Source: an uncultured Oscillospiraceae bacterium
GTDB taxonomy: Bacteria; Bacillota; Clostridia; Oscillospirales; Ruminococcaceae
DNA length: 29,953 bases
Reading direction: 5' to 3'
Assembly (NCBI GenBank): GCA_910584715.1
Contig: CAJUAN010000033.1
Location: 1 to 29,953, forward strand
Both the position numbers and the translations under genes were made by a program. Position 1 is the stretch's first letter; each line of letters starts with the position of its first letter. Below are positions 7,904 through 14,889 of this stretch, one piece after another. The notes under the pieces are model-generated. The model was not told where the DNA came from, did not search any database, and worked only from the letters and a program-made list of their open reading frames with translations.

Positions 7904-8025
7904 TATATAAAAACAAAAAGTGAACAAAATTCCCCTTTAAGAATATTTTGTTAACGCACGCTGCTGTTTATTGCAAACAGTTCAAAACAAATGTTTATTT
8001 TGAGGAAAATTTGTATACAAACATA

Positions 8026-8054
8026 TTGACATTGAATATTTTTTATGTTAAAAT
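8026..8054 (+). promoter_or_regulatory. Promoter of the BY-kinase gene cluster
   Basis: TTGACA (8026-8031), 17-bp spacer, TAAAAT (8049-8054) with TG at 8046-8047. The leader to the kinase start is about 140 bases and contains a small CAGCG/CGCTG hairpin (8118-8132). With the phosphatase promoter it accounts for the 437-base divergent gap; no credible gene lies in that gap. Confidence 0.78.
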
Positions 8055-8198
8055 AATTTTTGAAACGTATTGCGGTCTTTTTGTTTCTGTAAAAGCGTTT
8101 AAAGACAATAAGAACGACAGCGGATGTCGCTGCGGCGGAAAATACTGTATACATTGATAAATAAATAATATGTACAATGTTAGGAGTTATAAAGGATA

Positions 8199-9719
8199 AT
8201 GGAGAACGAGGAAGTTATTGATTTAATGTATCTTTTCAGGATTCTGAAAAAGCACTTGCTGTTTGTTATTCTGGTGGGCGTAATCTGCGCCGCGGCAGCT
8301 TTTGTGCTTTCGGAATTCGTCATGACAAAAAAGTACGAGTCCAAGGCGCTGCTCTATGTTGAAAACAGCCAGCAGACGTCCGAGAGCGTGAACATAAACG
8401 ATATAAACGCGGCTCAGAAGCTTGTAAACACCTGTCAGATCATCTTTAAAAGCGGAACGGTCATGGACAATCTTATTGCGAACCTTGACCTGCCCTACAC
8501 AAAGGAAGAACTTGATAAAATGATCACCGCCACTTCGGTAAACAGCACCGAGGTCATGCAGCTCGTGGTGGAATCGACAGATCCGCAGGAAGCGGAGAGG
8601 ATAGTAAACGAGCTTGTAAGGCTTTCCAATATCGAGTTCCTCAGAGTCATCAAGTCGGGCTCCCTCGAAGTTATAGACTACGGCGAGATCGATATAAGAC
8701 CTTCCTTTCCCAATGTTACGCTTATCACGGCCGCCGGACTTCTTCTTGGTCTGGTCGCCGCATACATAATCGTCTTTGTAAACGATATGCTGGACGTTGT
8801 GGTAAAGCATGACGACAACCTTGCCAAGCTTTACGGCATCCCTGTTTTTGCGGAGATCACCGACTTTATGTCGGCAAACGAGAGCAAATACGGTTATTCC
8901 AGGTACGGATACGGTTACGGCTACGGCGACAGCCGTCCCAAGCAAAAGTCCGAAACTCCGGCAGTGGGAACGGAAAGAGCCGACAGGCTGCTTTCCGAAA
9001 ATACGCCTTTCGCTATCACCGAAGCGTATAACACCGCCAGAACCAATATTATGTTCGCGGCTTCTACAAGCAATAAAAAGATTGTTGCGGTAACAAGCTC
9101 GAACCCGTCCGAGGGAAAGAGCACGACCTGCGCCAATATTGCGATATCCTTTGCCAACGCAGGCTTTAAAACGCTTCTCGTGGAATGCGACCTGCGTAAA
9201 CCGGTTATGGCGAAAAGCTTCGGAGTAAAGCCTAAAAAAGGCTTGTCTTCTATCCTCGGCGGTTTCTGCACGGTAAGGGAAGCTATCTGCCCCGAGGTAA
9301 TGAGCAACCTGGATATTATTACAACGGGGGATATCCCTCCCAATCCGTCGGAGCTGCTTGCTTCCGATTCGATGAAAATTTTCCTAAAGGCGTCTTCCGA
9401 CGACTACGACTATGTTTTCCTTGATACTCCGCCAGTAAACGTCGTTACCGACTCGCAGCTCATGAACACCGAGATCGCCGGACTTGTTTTCGTTATAAGA
9501 GAGGGTTCTACGATACACCCCGACATACAGAGCGCGATAGAAAAGATACAGCTTGCCAACGGAAAGGCTCTGGGCTTTGTCAAGACATTCTGCAAACCTG
9601 AAAAATCGGGTCGTTACGGAAAGAAGTACGCTTCCAAATACGGCTATAAATACGGCTACGGTTATGGCTACGGCTATTCGTCCAAGGACGGCGCCGCGGC
9701 GGAAAGCTCCGGGGAGTAA
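8199..9719 (+). CDS. Fused Wzz-type adaptor and BY-family tyrosine kinase (CpsCD-like)
   Basis: A 506-residue single-chain bacterial tyrosine kinase that autophosphorylates a tyrosine tail to control polysaccharide export or chain length. The N-terminal Wzz domain has transmembrane helices at about 17-38 and 177-200 with an extracellular loop between. The cytoplasmic kinase has Walker A SNPSEGKST (301-309), Walker A' LLVECDLRKP with D331 (E329 replaces the more usual Asp), and Walker B YVFLDTPP with D409. The C-terminus carries nine tyrosines in alternating YG form (Y473-Y493). A second YG cluster of six tyrosines (Y231-Y242) lies in the linker between the second helix and the kinase, which is unusual. 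Ribosome binding site AAAGGA precedes the ATG. It is divergent from its likely phosphatase and overlaps nothing; the EpsG-like gene follows after five bases. Confidence 0.93.
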   Translation: MENEEVIDLMYLFRILKKHLLFVILVGVICAAAAFVLSEFVMTKKYESKALLYVENSQQTSESVNINDINAAQKLVNTCQIIFKSGTVMDNLIANLDLPYTKEELDKMITATSVNSTEVMQLVVESTDPQEAERIVNELVRLSNIEFLRVIKSGSLEVIDYGEIDIRPSFPNVTLITAAGLLLGLVAAYIIVFVNDMLDVVVKHDDNLAKLYGIPVFAEITDFMSANESKYGYSRYGYGYGYGDSRPKQKSETPAVGTERADRLLSENTPFAITEAYNTARTNIMFAASTSNKKIVAVTSSNPSEGKSTTCANIAISFANAGFKTLLVECDLRKPVMAKSFGVKPKKGLSSILGGFCTVREAICPEVMSNLDIITTGDIPPNPSELLASDSMKIFLKASSDDYDYVFLDTPPVNVVTDSQLMNTEIAGLVFVIREGSTIHPDIQSAIEKIQLANGKALGFVKTFCKPEKSGRYGKKYASKYGYKYGYGYGYGYSSKDGAAAESSGE

Positions 9720-9724
9720 CGCGG

Positions 9725-10945
9725 ATGCTGATATATTACATACTCCTTGCCGTTTCCTGCGCGGCAATGCCGCTCTGCGGAAAGAAATGCGGCAAATGGG
9801 GAAAGATCGTTTACTGTGCTGTTTTTGCGGTTTTGTTTACGGTCGTTTCCGCAGTCAGGTTCCAGGTCGGACACGATTTTAACTCCTACGGTGGAATATA
9901 TGCCGATTTGCTTTTTTACGATATAGACGAGATATCTGAAATGCGGCTTGAAAAAGGTTTCCTTATGCCGATCTATATTCTGAATCTGGGGTTTGAAAAA
10001 TACTATACCGTCTTTATCTTTACTTCGGTAGTTATATACTTCTCAGTTTTCGCGCTGATCCTGAAAAATTCTTCAATTCCGTGGATAAGCGTATTCGCGT
10101 TTCTGTGCTTTGGGGTATTTTTTAATTCCCTTTGCTTCCTGCGCCAGTTTATTGCGGCAATCATTGTTGCCTATGCGATAAAATATACAAGAGGGAAAAA
10201 TTACTTTTACTTTGCTGTTCTTGTTATTGCAGCGGCGTCTTTTCACTGGTCGGCGCTTATAATGACAGTTCTGTATTTTTTCCTGAAAATAAAACCGTCA
10301 TGGATATATCTTGGGATAGTTTCCGCGGGAACGGTCGTATTCTGCATTTTCTCTCGTTCTGCGATGATGATGATGATAGATAAATTTTCTATATACGGCG
10401 ATTACAATCCCGATACGAATCCCGAAGCGTCCATAGGTCTTCCGATAAGATACACCGTAATGTTCGGCGTACTTTTCATAGCGTGCTTTCTGTTCAGGAA
10501 AAGGCTTATTGAAAGAAATCCGAATAACGGCGTCTATATAAACTGTCTTATGTTTACAACGGTTTTTGAAGCAATGGGTACGCGCCATGCGATACTTTCA
10601 AGATTCGCGTTGCTGACTTATCTTCCTCCTATCCTTTACCTTCTGCCCGACGCGGCGGCAGTCATTTGGGACTTTGCCCGCGAAAAGAAGGGCAGGATCG
10701 CAGCGGTCGCTTCGGCGGTAGCAGCGGCTGTGTTTTCAGTAGGCTGCTATACTGTTCTGATGATAAATAATTACAACGGGGTAGTCCCGTACACCTCTCA
10801 GTTTAACAGACCTTACGACATTTTTGTGGAGACAAAGATCACGGAAGAGGACGAAGATGAGGATTATGATGACTATGACGAAGAAGATGATTATACCGAA
10901 GAGGACGGCGGAAACGTAATTGATTCGCTGCCCGAATTTCATTAA
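9725..10945 (+). CDS. EpsG family polysaccharide polymerase-like membrane protein
   Basis: A polytopic membrane protein (406 residues, about 10-12 hydrophobic segments) with the EpsG-family signature AVRFQVGHDFNSYGGIY near residues 41-57, where the R, VG-D and Y positions match the family. EpsG-like proteins are thought to polymerise or move exopolysaccharide repeat units. Pfam-type similarity is inferred by eye. The last ~40 residues form a strongly acidic cytoplasmic or external tail (runs of E, D and Y) that ordinary EpsG proteins lack. GGGGAG (9711-9716), inside the end of the kinase gene, serves as ribosome binding site, so the two genes are translationally close and surely co-transcribed. 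No glycosyltransferase genes follow. Confidence 0.82.
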   Translation: MLIYYILLAVSCAAMPLCGKKCGKWGKIVYCAVFAVLFTVVSAVRFQVGHDFNSYGGIYADLLFYDIDEISEMRLEKGFLMPIYILNLGFEKYYTVFIFTSVVIYFSVFALILKNSSIPWISVFAFLCFGVFFNSLCFLRQFIAAIIVAYAIKYTRGKNYFYFAVLVIAAASFHWSALIMTVLYFFLKIKPSWIYLGIVSAGTVVFCIFSRSAMMMMIDKFSIYGDYNPDTNPEASIGLPIRYTVMFGVLFIACFLFRKRLIERNPNNGVYINCLMFTTVFEAMGTRHAILSRFALLTYLPPILYLLPDAAAVIWDFAREKKGRIAAVASAVAAAVFSVGCYTVLMINNYNGVVPYTSQFNRPYDIFVETKITEEDEDEDYDDYDEEDDYTEEDGGNVIDSLPEFH

Positions 10946-10956
10946 GGAGCTTTTCA

Positions 10957-11427
10957 ATGAATGAGAAAAGGCAAAGGCTTCCGGGCTCTGCCGACGACAT
11001 GCTGGCGGCGTTTTTAACGACTTACGCTTTTGCGGCGTTCAGCTTTGAAAGGTATATGTCGGAAAGCTTTATGAGAATGTTCCGACCTCTTGTTTTTGCC
11101 GCATTTGCAGCGGTATGGCTGTTCTTTTCATTTAAAAACGGACTGAAAAGCGGCAGAAAATTCCCCGTGTTTGCAGTCCTTTACTGGATACTTCCCCATA
11201 TTATAATATATCTTGCGGACAACGGTCCCGAAGCGCTGAGAATGAGCATAACAATGTATGTTTTTTCAGAGTTTATGAGATTTATCACAACCGTTCCGGC
11301 AGAAGTGTTCGGATCGGCTGTCGGTATCACGGTACCCGCCGCGACCGCAGTAATACTCTTATTCTGCGGCTCCGCCTATATGTCGGGATACCTTGTTTAT
11401 ACACGCAAAAACGGTAATTACACTTAA
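10957..11427 (+). CDS. Unrecognised membrane protein with about four helices
   Basis: I do not recognise a family. The 156-residue protein has a polar N-terminus and hydrophobic segments at about 15-30, 44-60, 68-84 and 120-150, with a short basic end. The ATG follows a good ribosome binding site (AAGGAG, 10945-10950), 11 bases after the EpsG-like stop, so it belongs to the kinase operon. Position suggests an accessory membrane component of the same envelope system, but no catalytic motif is visible. Confidence 0.7.
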   Translation: MNEKRQRLPGSADDMLAAFLTTYAFAAFSFERYMSESFMRMFRPLVFAAFAAVWLFFSFKNGLKSGRKFPVFAVLYWILPHIIIYLADNGPEALRMSITMYVFSEFMRFITTVPAEVFGSAVGITVPAATAVILLFCGSAYMSGYLVYTRKNGNYT

Positions 11428-11440
11428 TAAGTGTTAATTA
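11415..11440 (+). other. Imperfect hairpin at the end of the upstream operon
   Basis: TAATTACACTTA (11415-11426) and TAAGTGTTAATTA (11428-11440) form an inverted repeat with one unpaired base that spans the stop codon of the membrane protein gene. The following sequence is T/A-rich but not a pure T-run, so it may be a weak terminator or processing site that separates the strongly translated secreted-protein gene. Confidence 0.4.
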
Positions 11441-11469
11441 TAATTATTTAAGAAAGGAGGAGGCTTATT

Positions 11470-12066
11470 ATGAGAAATAATGCCAAGAAGCTTGCAAGCG
11501 CTATTCTTGCGCTGGCAATGACAGCGGCTATGTCCGTAACAGCTTATGCTGCGGATTACGGTCAGGTTCCTGTGTTCAATCAGTCTACTTCCGAAAGCAC
11601 ATCCGCTACAACAGATGAAATTTCTTCTGCTATCAACAATGCGGTTGAAGCTGAGGTTGACGGAGAGGATAAGGCGGTTGCTACTGTAACTGTTACATCT
11701 ACAAAGGAGCTTCCCGTAAAAGCTTCTGTTCTGAAGGATCTCGCAAAGAAAGACAACGGCGTTCTCGAAATCGTTGCTCCCAAGGCTACAATTTCCATTG
11801 ATGCGTCCACAGTCAAGAAGGCAAGACCTATCGACCTCTCAATGAAAGTTACAAACGGCAAGTCCAGAACTATCATTAATCTGAGGTCCAAGAAAACATT
11901 CGGCTGTGAAGTAAAGATCACTATCACCGAGTGCAAACTCAGCGCTAAGAAGCTTGCAAACGCGCACTGGTATCTTGACGGCGAGGATATGGGTCCCATC
12001 GAACTCGACGAGGACGGAAATCCCGTAGTTACACTTACCAAGGGCGGTAAAGTTGAGATCAAGTAA
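11470..12066 (+). CDS. Secreted protein of unknown function
   Basis: No family is recognised. The 198-residue product starts with a textbook Sec signal peptide (MRNNAKKL, a hydrophobic core, then SVTAYAA with likely cleavage before DYGQ). The mature part begins with a Ser/Thr-rich stretch and continues as alternating charged and beta-branched residues, suggesting a beta-sandwich, including a KKARPIDLSMKVTNGKSRTI region and a final LTKGGKVEIK. No cell-wall anchor or lipobox is present. Translation signals are the strongest in this window: AAAGGAGGAGG directly before the ATG. Codon use favours ACA, GCT and GTT more than the GCG/ACG-rich neighbours, which suggests high expression. It lies between the kinase operon and vanZ and is followed by two competing hairpins. 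Confidence 0.82.
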   Translation: MRNNAKKLASAILALAMTAAMSVTAYAADYGQVPVFNQSTSESTSATTDEISSAINNAVEAEVDGEDKAVATVTVTSTKELPVKASVLKDLAKKDNGVLEIVAPKATISIDASTVKKARPIDLSMKVTNGKSRTIINLRSKKTFGCEVKITITECKLSAKKLANAHWYLDGEDMGPIELDEDGNPVVTLTKGGKVEIK

Positions 12067-12077
12067 GCGTCAACTAC

Positions 12078-12154
12078 AACCGTTTCAGGCGCGTCAAAAA
12101 CGCCTGAACGGTTACGAAATGCGCTTTTTAAAGGCGTATTTCGTAACCGTTCAG
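12078..12154 (+). promoter_or_regulatory. Two mutually exclusive hairpins between the secreted-protein gene and vanZ
   Basis: Three segments, A (12078-12091), B (12101-12124) and C (12134-12154), share the CCGTTCAG/CTGAACGG core. A pairs with the first 13 bases of B with one bulge. B (12104-12124) also pairs with C over 21 bp with one G-T pair and a 9-base loop. Since both pairings use CTGAACGGTT in B, only one can form at a time. There is no T-run after either, so it is not a standard terminator. It may be a 3' stabiliser or processing site, or an RNA switch controlling vanZ readthrough. Confidence 0.65.
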
Positions 12155-12178
12155 CACATTAAACGAAAGGCTACCGAA

Positions 12179-12625
12179 ATGAAGAGATCTACGCGGAAAT
12201 TTTTTCTTGTACTGTGCGCGGCGGGGTGTCTTGGATTTATCTGGATAAATTCGGTAATGCCCGGGAGCGCTTCAAGCAGGCTCAGCGGGTATGTTGAAAA
12301 AATCCTTAAAATGTTTTTCGGGGACGGTTTTGCTCTGAGCGAAGCAGTTATTAGAAAGCTTGCCCACTGCTTTGAGTTTGCGGTATTCGGCGTTATCCTT
12401 TCGCTGCTGTTTTATGAAAAGCTTTCGGCGAGACTTCCTCTGGTTGGGTTTTTCGGTCTGGGCGCAGCAGTTTGCGATGAAACAATACAGCTTTTTTCAA
12501 ACGGACGTTCTTCACAAATAAAGGACGTCTGGATTGATTTTTTCGGATTTGCGGCAGGTACTCTGCTTATTTTTATTTTTTATGCCCTTGATAAAGAAAC
12601 GAAAGGAAATCACAGACGACTATGA
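12179..12625 (+). CDS. VanZ-family membrane protein
   Basis: A 148-residue VanZ-like protein. Features of the family are four hydrophobic segments, the early FIWINSVMPGSASS stretch, the LAHCFEFAVFGVILSLL helix with its conserved H and E/F pattern, and DETIQLFSNGRSSQIKDVWIDFFG, the classic VanZ (D)E-x-Q-x(5)R-x(3)-DV-x-D signature. VanZ proteins affect teicoplanin resistance in enterococci and envelope biology in general, with no proven biochemical activity. The ATG at 12179 follows GAAAGG (12165-12170); the frame is open further upstream but that part runs through the hairpin region and is not coding. The stop overlaps the next start (ATGA), so translation is coupled to the TPR/PASTA gene. 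Confidence 0.87.
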   Translation: MKRSTRKFFLVLCAAGCLGFIWINSVMPGSASSRLSGYVEKILKMFFGDGFALSEAVIRKLAHCFEFAVFGVILSLLFYEKLSARLPLVGFFGLGAAVCDETIQLFSNGRSSQIKDVWIDFFGFAAGTLLIFIFYALDKETKGNHRRL

Positions 12626-13548
12626 ATATAAAAATCAAGACGACCCTTATAGCCGCCTCGATCATTGCTATGCTCACAGCGGCGTTTGGAATTATATTTA
12701 TAGGCAGAAGCAGCGAGAGTTATGAAGATAAGCTCATACAAGCGGGAATTTATCTTGAAAGCCGCGACTACGACAACGCCATAGCGATCTACAATAAAAT
12801 AATTTCCGAAAACAGGGAATGTGCTGAGGCATATGCCGGATTGTCGGATGCGTACTTTGCAAAAAACAAAACCGAAAAAGCCTTGGAAATACTTGAAAAG
12901 GGAGCCGAACGCACAGGCGGTGACGATATAGTAATTGATAAAATGAGCGAGCTTTTTCCTGATTATCAGTATGCGGACGCTTCTGATGACAATTATGACG
13001 AAGACAGCGACTGGGACGAGGATGACGACGAGGACGGCCTTATAGACGAGTTTGAAGAGGATATGGAAACAACCGTGGAAACTTCTGCGCCCGAAACGGA
13101 AGCATCCGAGCCCGAGGAAGAGACAACGGCCGCTCCGCAGGAATCTGAGACTGAGACCGAAACCACGGTTCCCATGACCGCGGCTACAACCGTTCCGACT
13201 ACAACGGCGGCGCCCGTTACCACAACTGCGGCTCCCGTTATTGTAACGACCGCTCCTCCCGCGGTTACTGCTCCGCCTGCAACAACTCAGGCGACTACGC
13301 GTGTAACAACCGCTCAGACTACAGCCGCCACTACTACCGTTACTACGACGGAGGCTCTTAAAGACGTTTCTGTACCCGATCTTACCCGAATGACACTGGA
13401 CGAAGCGTATGCATGGTGTTCCAAAAATAATGTGATACTGAGCGTGGTGGGCGCTGAGAGCGATTCAGCGGAGATATTGTCCCAAAGCCCCGCTCCCGAT
13501 TCAACAGTTAAGGAGAACTCCTCGATAATCGTTGTACTTGCCGAATAG
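12622..13548 (+). CDS. Membrane-anchored TPR protein with acidic and Thr-rich linkers and a C-terminal PASTA domain
   Basis: This 308-residue protein has one N-terminal transmembrane anchor (about 7-28) and the rest probably outside the cell. Residues about 32-105 form two or three TPR-like repeats (AGIYLESRDYDNAIAIYNKI and AYAGLSDAYFAKNKTEKALEIL). Residues about 112-150 are extremely Asp/Glu-rich, about 150-245 are Thr/Ala/Pro-rich with TTAAP-type repeats like a cell-wall spanning or glycosylated stalk, and about 248-308 form one PASTA domain (VSVPDLTRMTLDEAYAW to SSIIVVLAE). PASTA domains often bind peptidoglycan or lipid II. The gene overlaps vanZ by four bases. Function is not known; a scaffold that reads cell-wall state is a fair inference only. 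Confidence 0.85.
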   Translation: MNIKIKTTLIAASIIAMLTAAFGIIFIGRSSESYEDKLIQAGIYLESRDYDNAIAIYNKIISENRECAEAYAGLSDAYFAKNKTEKALEILEKGAERTGGDDIVIDKMSELFPDYQYADASDDNYDEDSDWDEDDDEDGLIDEFEEDMETTVETSAPETEASEPEEETTAAPQESETETETTVPMTAATTVPTTTAAPVTTTAAPVIVTTAPPAVTAPPATTQATTRVTTAQTTAATTTVTTTEALKDVSVPDLTRMTLDEAYAWCSKNNVILSVVGAESDSAEILSQSPAPDSTVKENSSIIVVLAE

Positions 13549-13557
13549 GAGGTTAAT

Positions 13558-14859
13558 ATGAAGAAGATAGTTTCCCTGCTGCTGACGCTGGCAATAACAG
13601 CTTTGCTGCTGCCTGCCGCCGCAGTCTGCGCTGCCGATCTAACTGTTTCAAAAAGCGGAAAGGCGGTTATACCGCAGGTTGCAAAGGAAATCTCAGCAGG
13701 AGCCTTTAAAAGCAATACCGATGTAACGTCCGCCGTTATTCCGGACGGCTGCGCTGTGGGGAATGAAGCGTTTGCAAACTGCGTTAACCTTAAATCGGTG
13801 ACTTTTGAGGGAAATTCCGCATATATCGGCGACAAAGCTTTTATGAACTGTATATCTCTTGAAAAGCTTACGTTCAAAAAGCCGAACGCAAGTATAAAGT
13901 ACATAGGTGAAAATGCGTTCAGGAACTGTTTTGCTATTGAAACGGCGGCGCTGCCCTCAAAGACAGGCGAGATACGGGAATTTGCTTTCGGGAACTGTAC
14001 TGCGCTGAAAACTCTTACGGTTCCGAAAGGGACTTCCGTAGGGACTCGTGCTGTCGGCTATATGCTTAACGAAAAGACCGGCGATTACTTTATTGCCGAC
14101 GGCAAGACCGAAGCCTATATAAGCTACTACAGAATGTTCAACGGAGATCTTTTGGAATGGTACTCGCCGAATACCGGCTGCGTCGTGTCAATGAACGTAG
14201 TCAAAGATTCCGCCGCCGAAAAATATGCTCATGACAGCGGGATCAGCTGCTCTAACTATAAAGCTGTGGAAGCTCCGGAGGTTACCGTTTCCGCAGGCAC
14301 CGACAGTATTGTTCTGAAATGGAACAAGGTAGACGGCGCAGACGCATACAGGGTAAGCTTCCTGAATAACGGCAGATTTTCGGAATACAAAACCACTACT
14401 GCAAAAATGTGTACGGTTGACGGTCTTGAAAGCGGAAAGTCTTATACCTTTAAAGTATCGGTGCTTAACAAGCTTAAGGCTAACAAATACAGCGAGCTTA
14501 TAAGTTCCGAGGAAATAACGGTGTCAACAACGGTTCCCGAGACAGTGGAAAAGCCAAAGCCCGGGATTCCCGACGCACCGTCCGTTACTGCGGAGGCAAG
14601 CACGGACAGCATTACGCTCAAATGGAAAAAAGTTAAAAACGCCGATGCGTATCAGGTAAGGTTATACAACAGCGAAAAAAACAGATACGAAAAATACAAA
14701 AACGTATATGGTCGTTCATGTACCGTAACAGGTCTTGAAAGCGGCACGGAATATAAATTCAAGGTGGTTTCGCTTTATTCTGTGAAAAACAAGTATTCGG
14801 AAGGAAAATCAACGGACGATATTGTGATCTCGACTGCGGATATCGTTAAAACAAAGTGA
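13558..14859 (+). CDS. Secreted BspA-type leucine-rich-repeat protein with two FN3 domains
   Basis: A 433-residue secreted protein. The signal peptide (MKKIVSLLLTLAITALLLPAAAVCAA) is followed by BspA/LRR_5 repeats at about 45-165 (AFANCVNLKSVTFEG, AFMNCISLEKLTF, AFRNCFAIETAAL, AFGNCTALKTLTV), then a linker with YMLNEKTGDYF and SAAEKYAHDSGI, typical of Ruminococcus LRR proteins. Two fibronectin III domains follow at about 240-325 and 340-428 (SIVLKWNKVDGADAYRV and SITLKWKKVKNADAYQV). LRR_5/FN3 proteins usually mediate adhesion or protein-protein contact on the cell surface, but no anchor is seen. Ribosome binding site AGGAGG lies before the ATG, nine bases after the PASTA gene, so it ends the cluster. 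A paralogue lies at 28545. Confidence 0.9.
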   Translation: MKKIVSLLLTLAITALLLPAAAVCAADLTVSKSGKAVIPQVAKEISAGAFKSNTDVTSAVIPDGCAVGNEAFANCVNLKSVTFEGNSAYIGDKAFMNCISLEKLTFKKPNASIKYIGENAFRNCFAIETAALPSKTGEIREFAFGNCTALKTLTVPKGTSVGTRAVGYMLNEKTGDYFIADGKTEAYISYYRMFNGDLLEWYSPNTGCVVSMNVVKDSAAEKYAHDSGISCSNYKAVEAPEVTVSAGTDSIVLKWNKVDGADAYRVSFLNNGRFSEYKTTTAKMCTVDGLESGKSYTFKVSVLNKLKANKYSELISSEEITVSTTVPETVEKPKPGIPDAPSVTAEASTDSITLKWKKVKNADAYQVRLYNSEKNRYEKYKNVYGRSCTVTGLESGTEYKFKVVSLYSVKNKYSEGKSTDDIVISTADIVKTK

Positions 14860-14889
14860 TCCCCGAGATGCGGTGATATTTTCTTTAAT

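Noticed and set aside
7948..8157. Open frame of 69 codons in the gap before the BY-kinase gene
   Set aside because: It covers the kinase promoter (8026-8054), lacks a ribosome binding site and has random-looking composition.
8886..9700. Repeated TACGGCTACGG-type DNA considered as a DNA-level satellite
   Set aside because: Both stretches are in frame and encode tyrosine-glycine clusters in the kinase; synonymous variation shows selection at protein level.
12053..12178. Upstream extension of the vanZ frame by 42 codons
   Set aside because: It overlaps the end of the secreted-protein gene and runs through the two hairpins; the ATG at 12179 has its own ribosome binding site and gives the family N-terminus.
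12985..13360. Acidic and Thr-rich low-complexity stretch, considered as tandem repeat or CRISPR-like array
   Set aside because: It is in-frame coding sequence for the linker of the TPR/PASTA protein; repeats are irregular codon-level TTAAP units without spacers.
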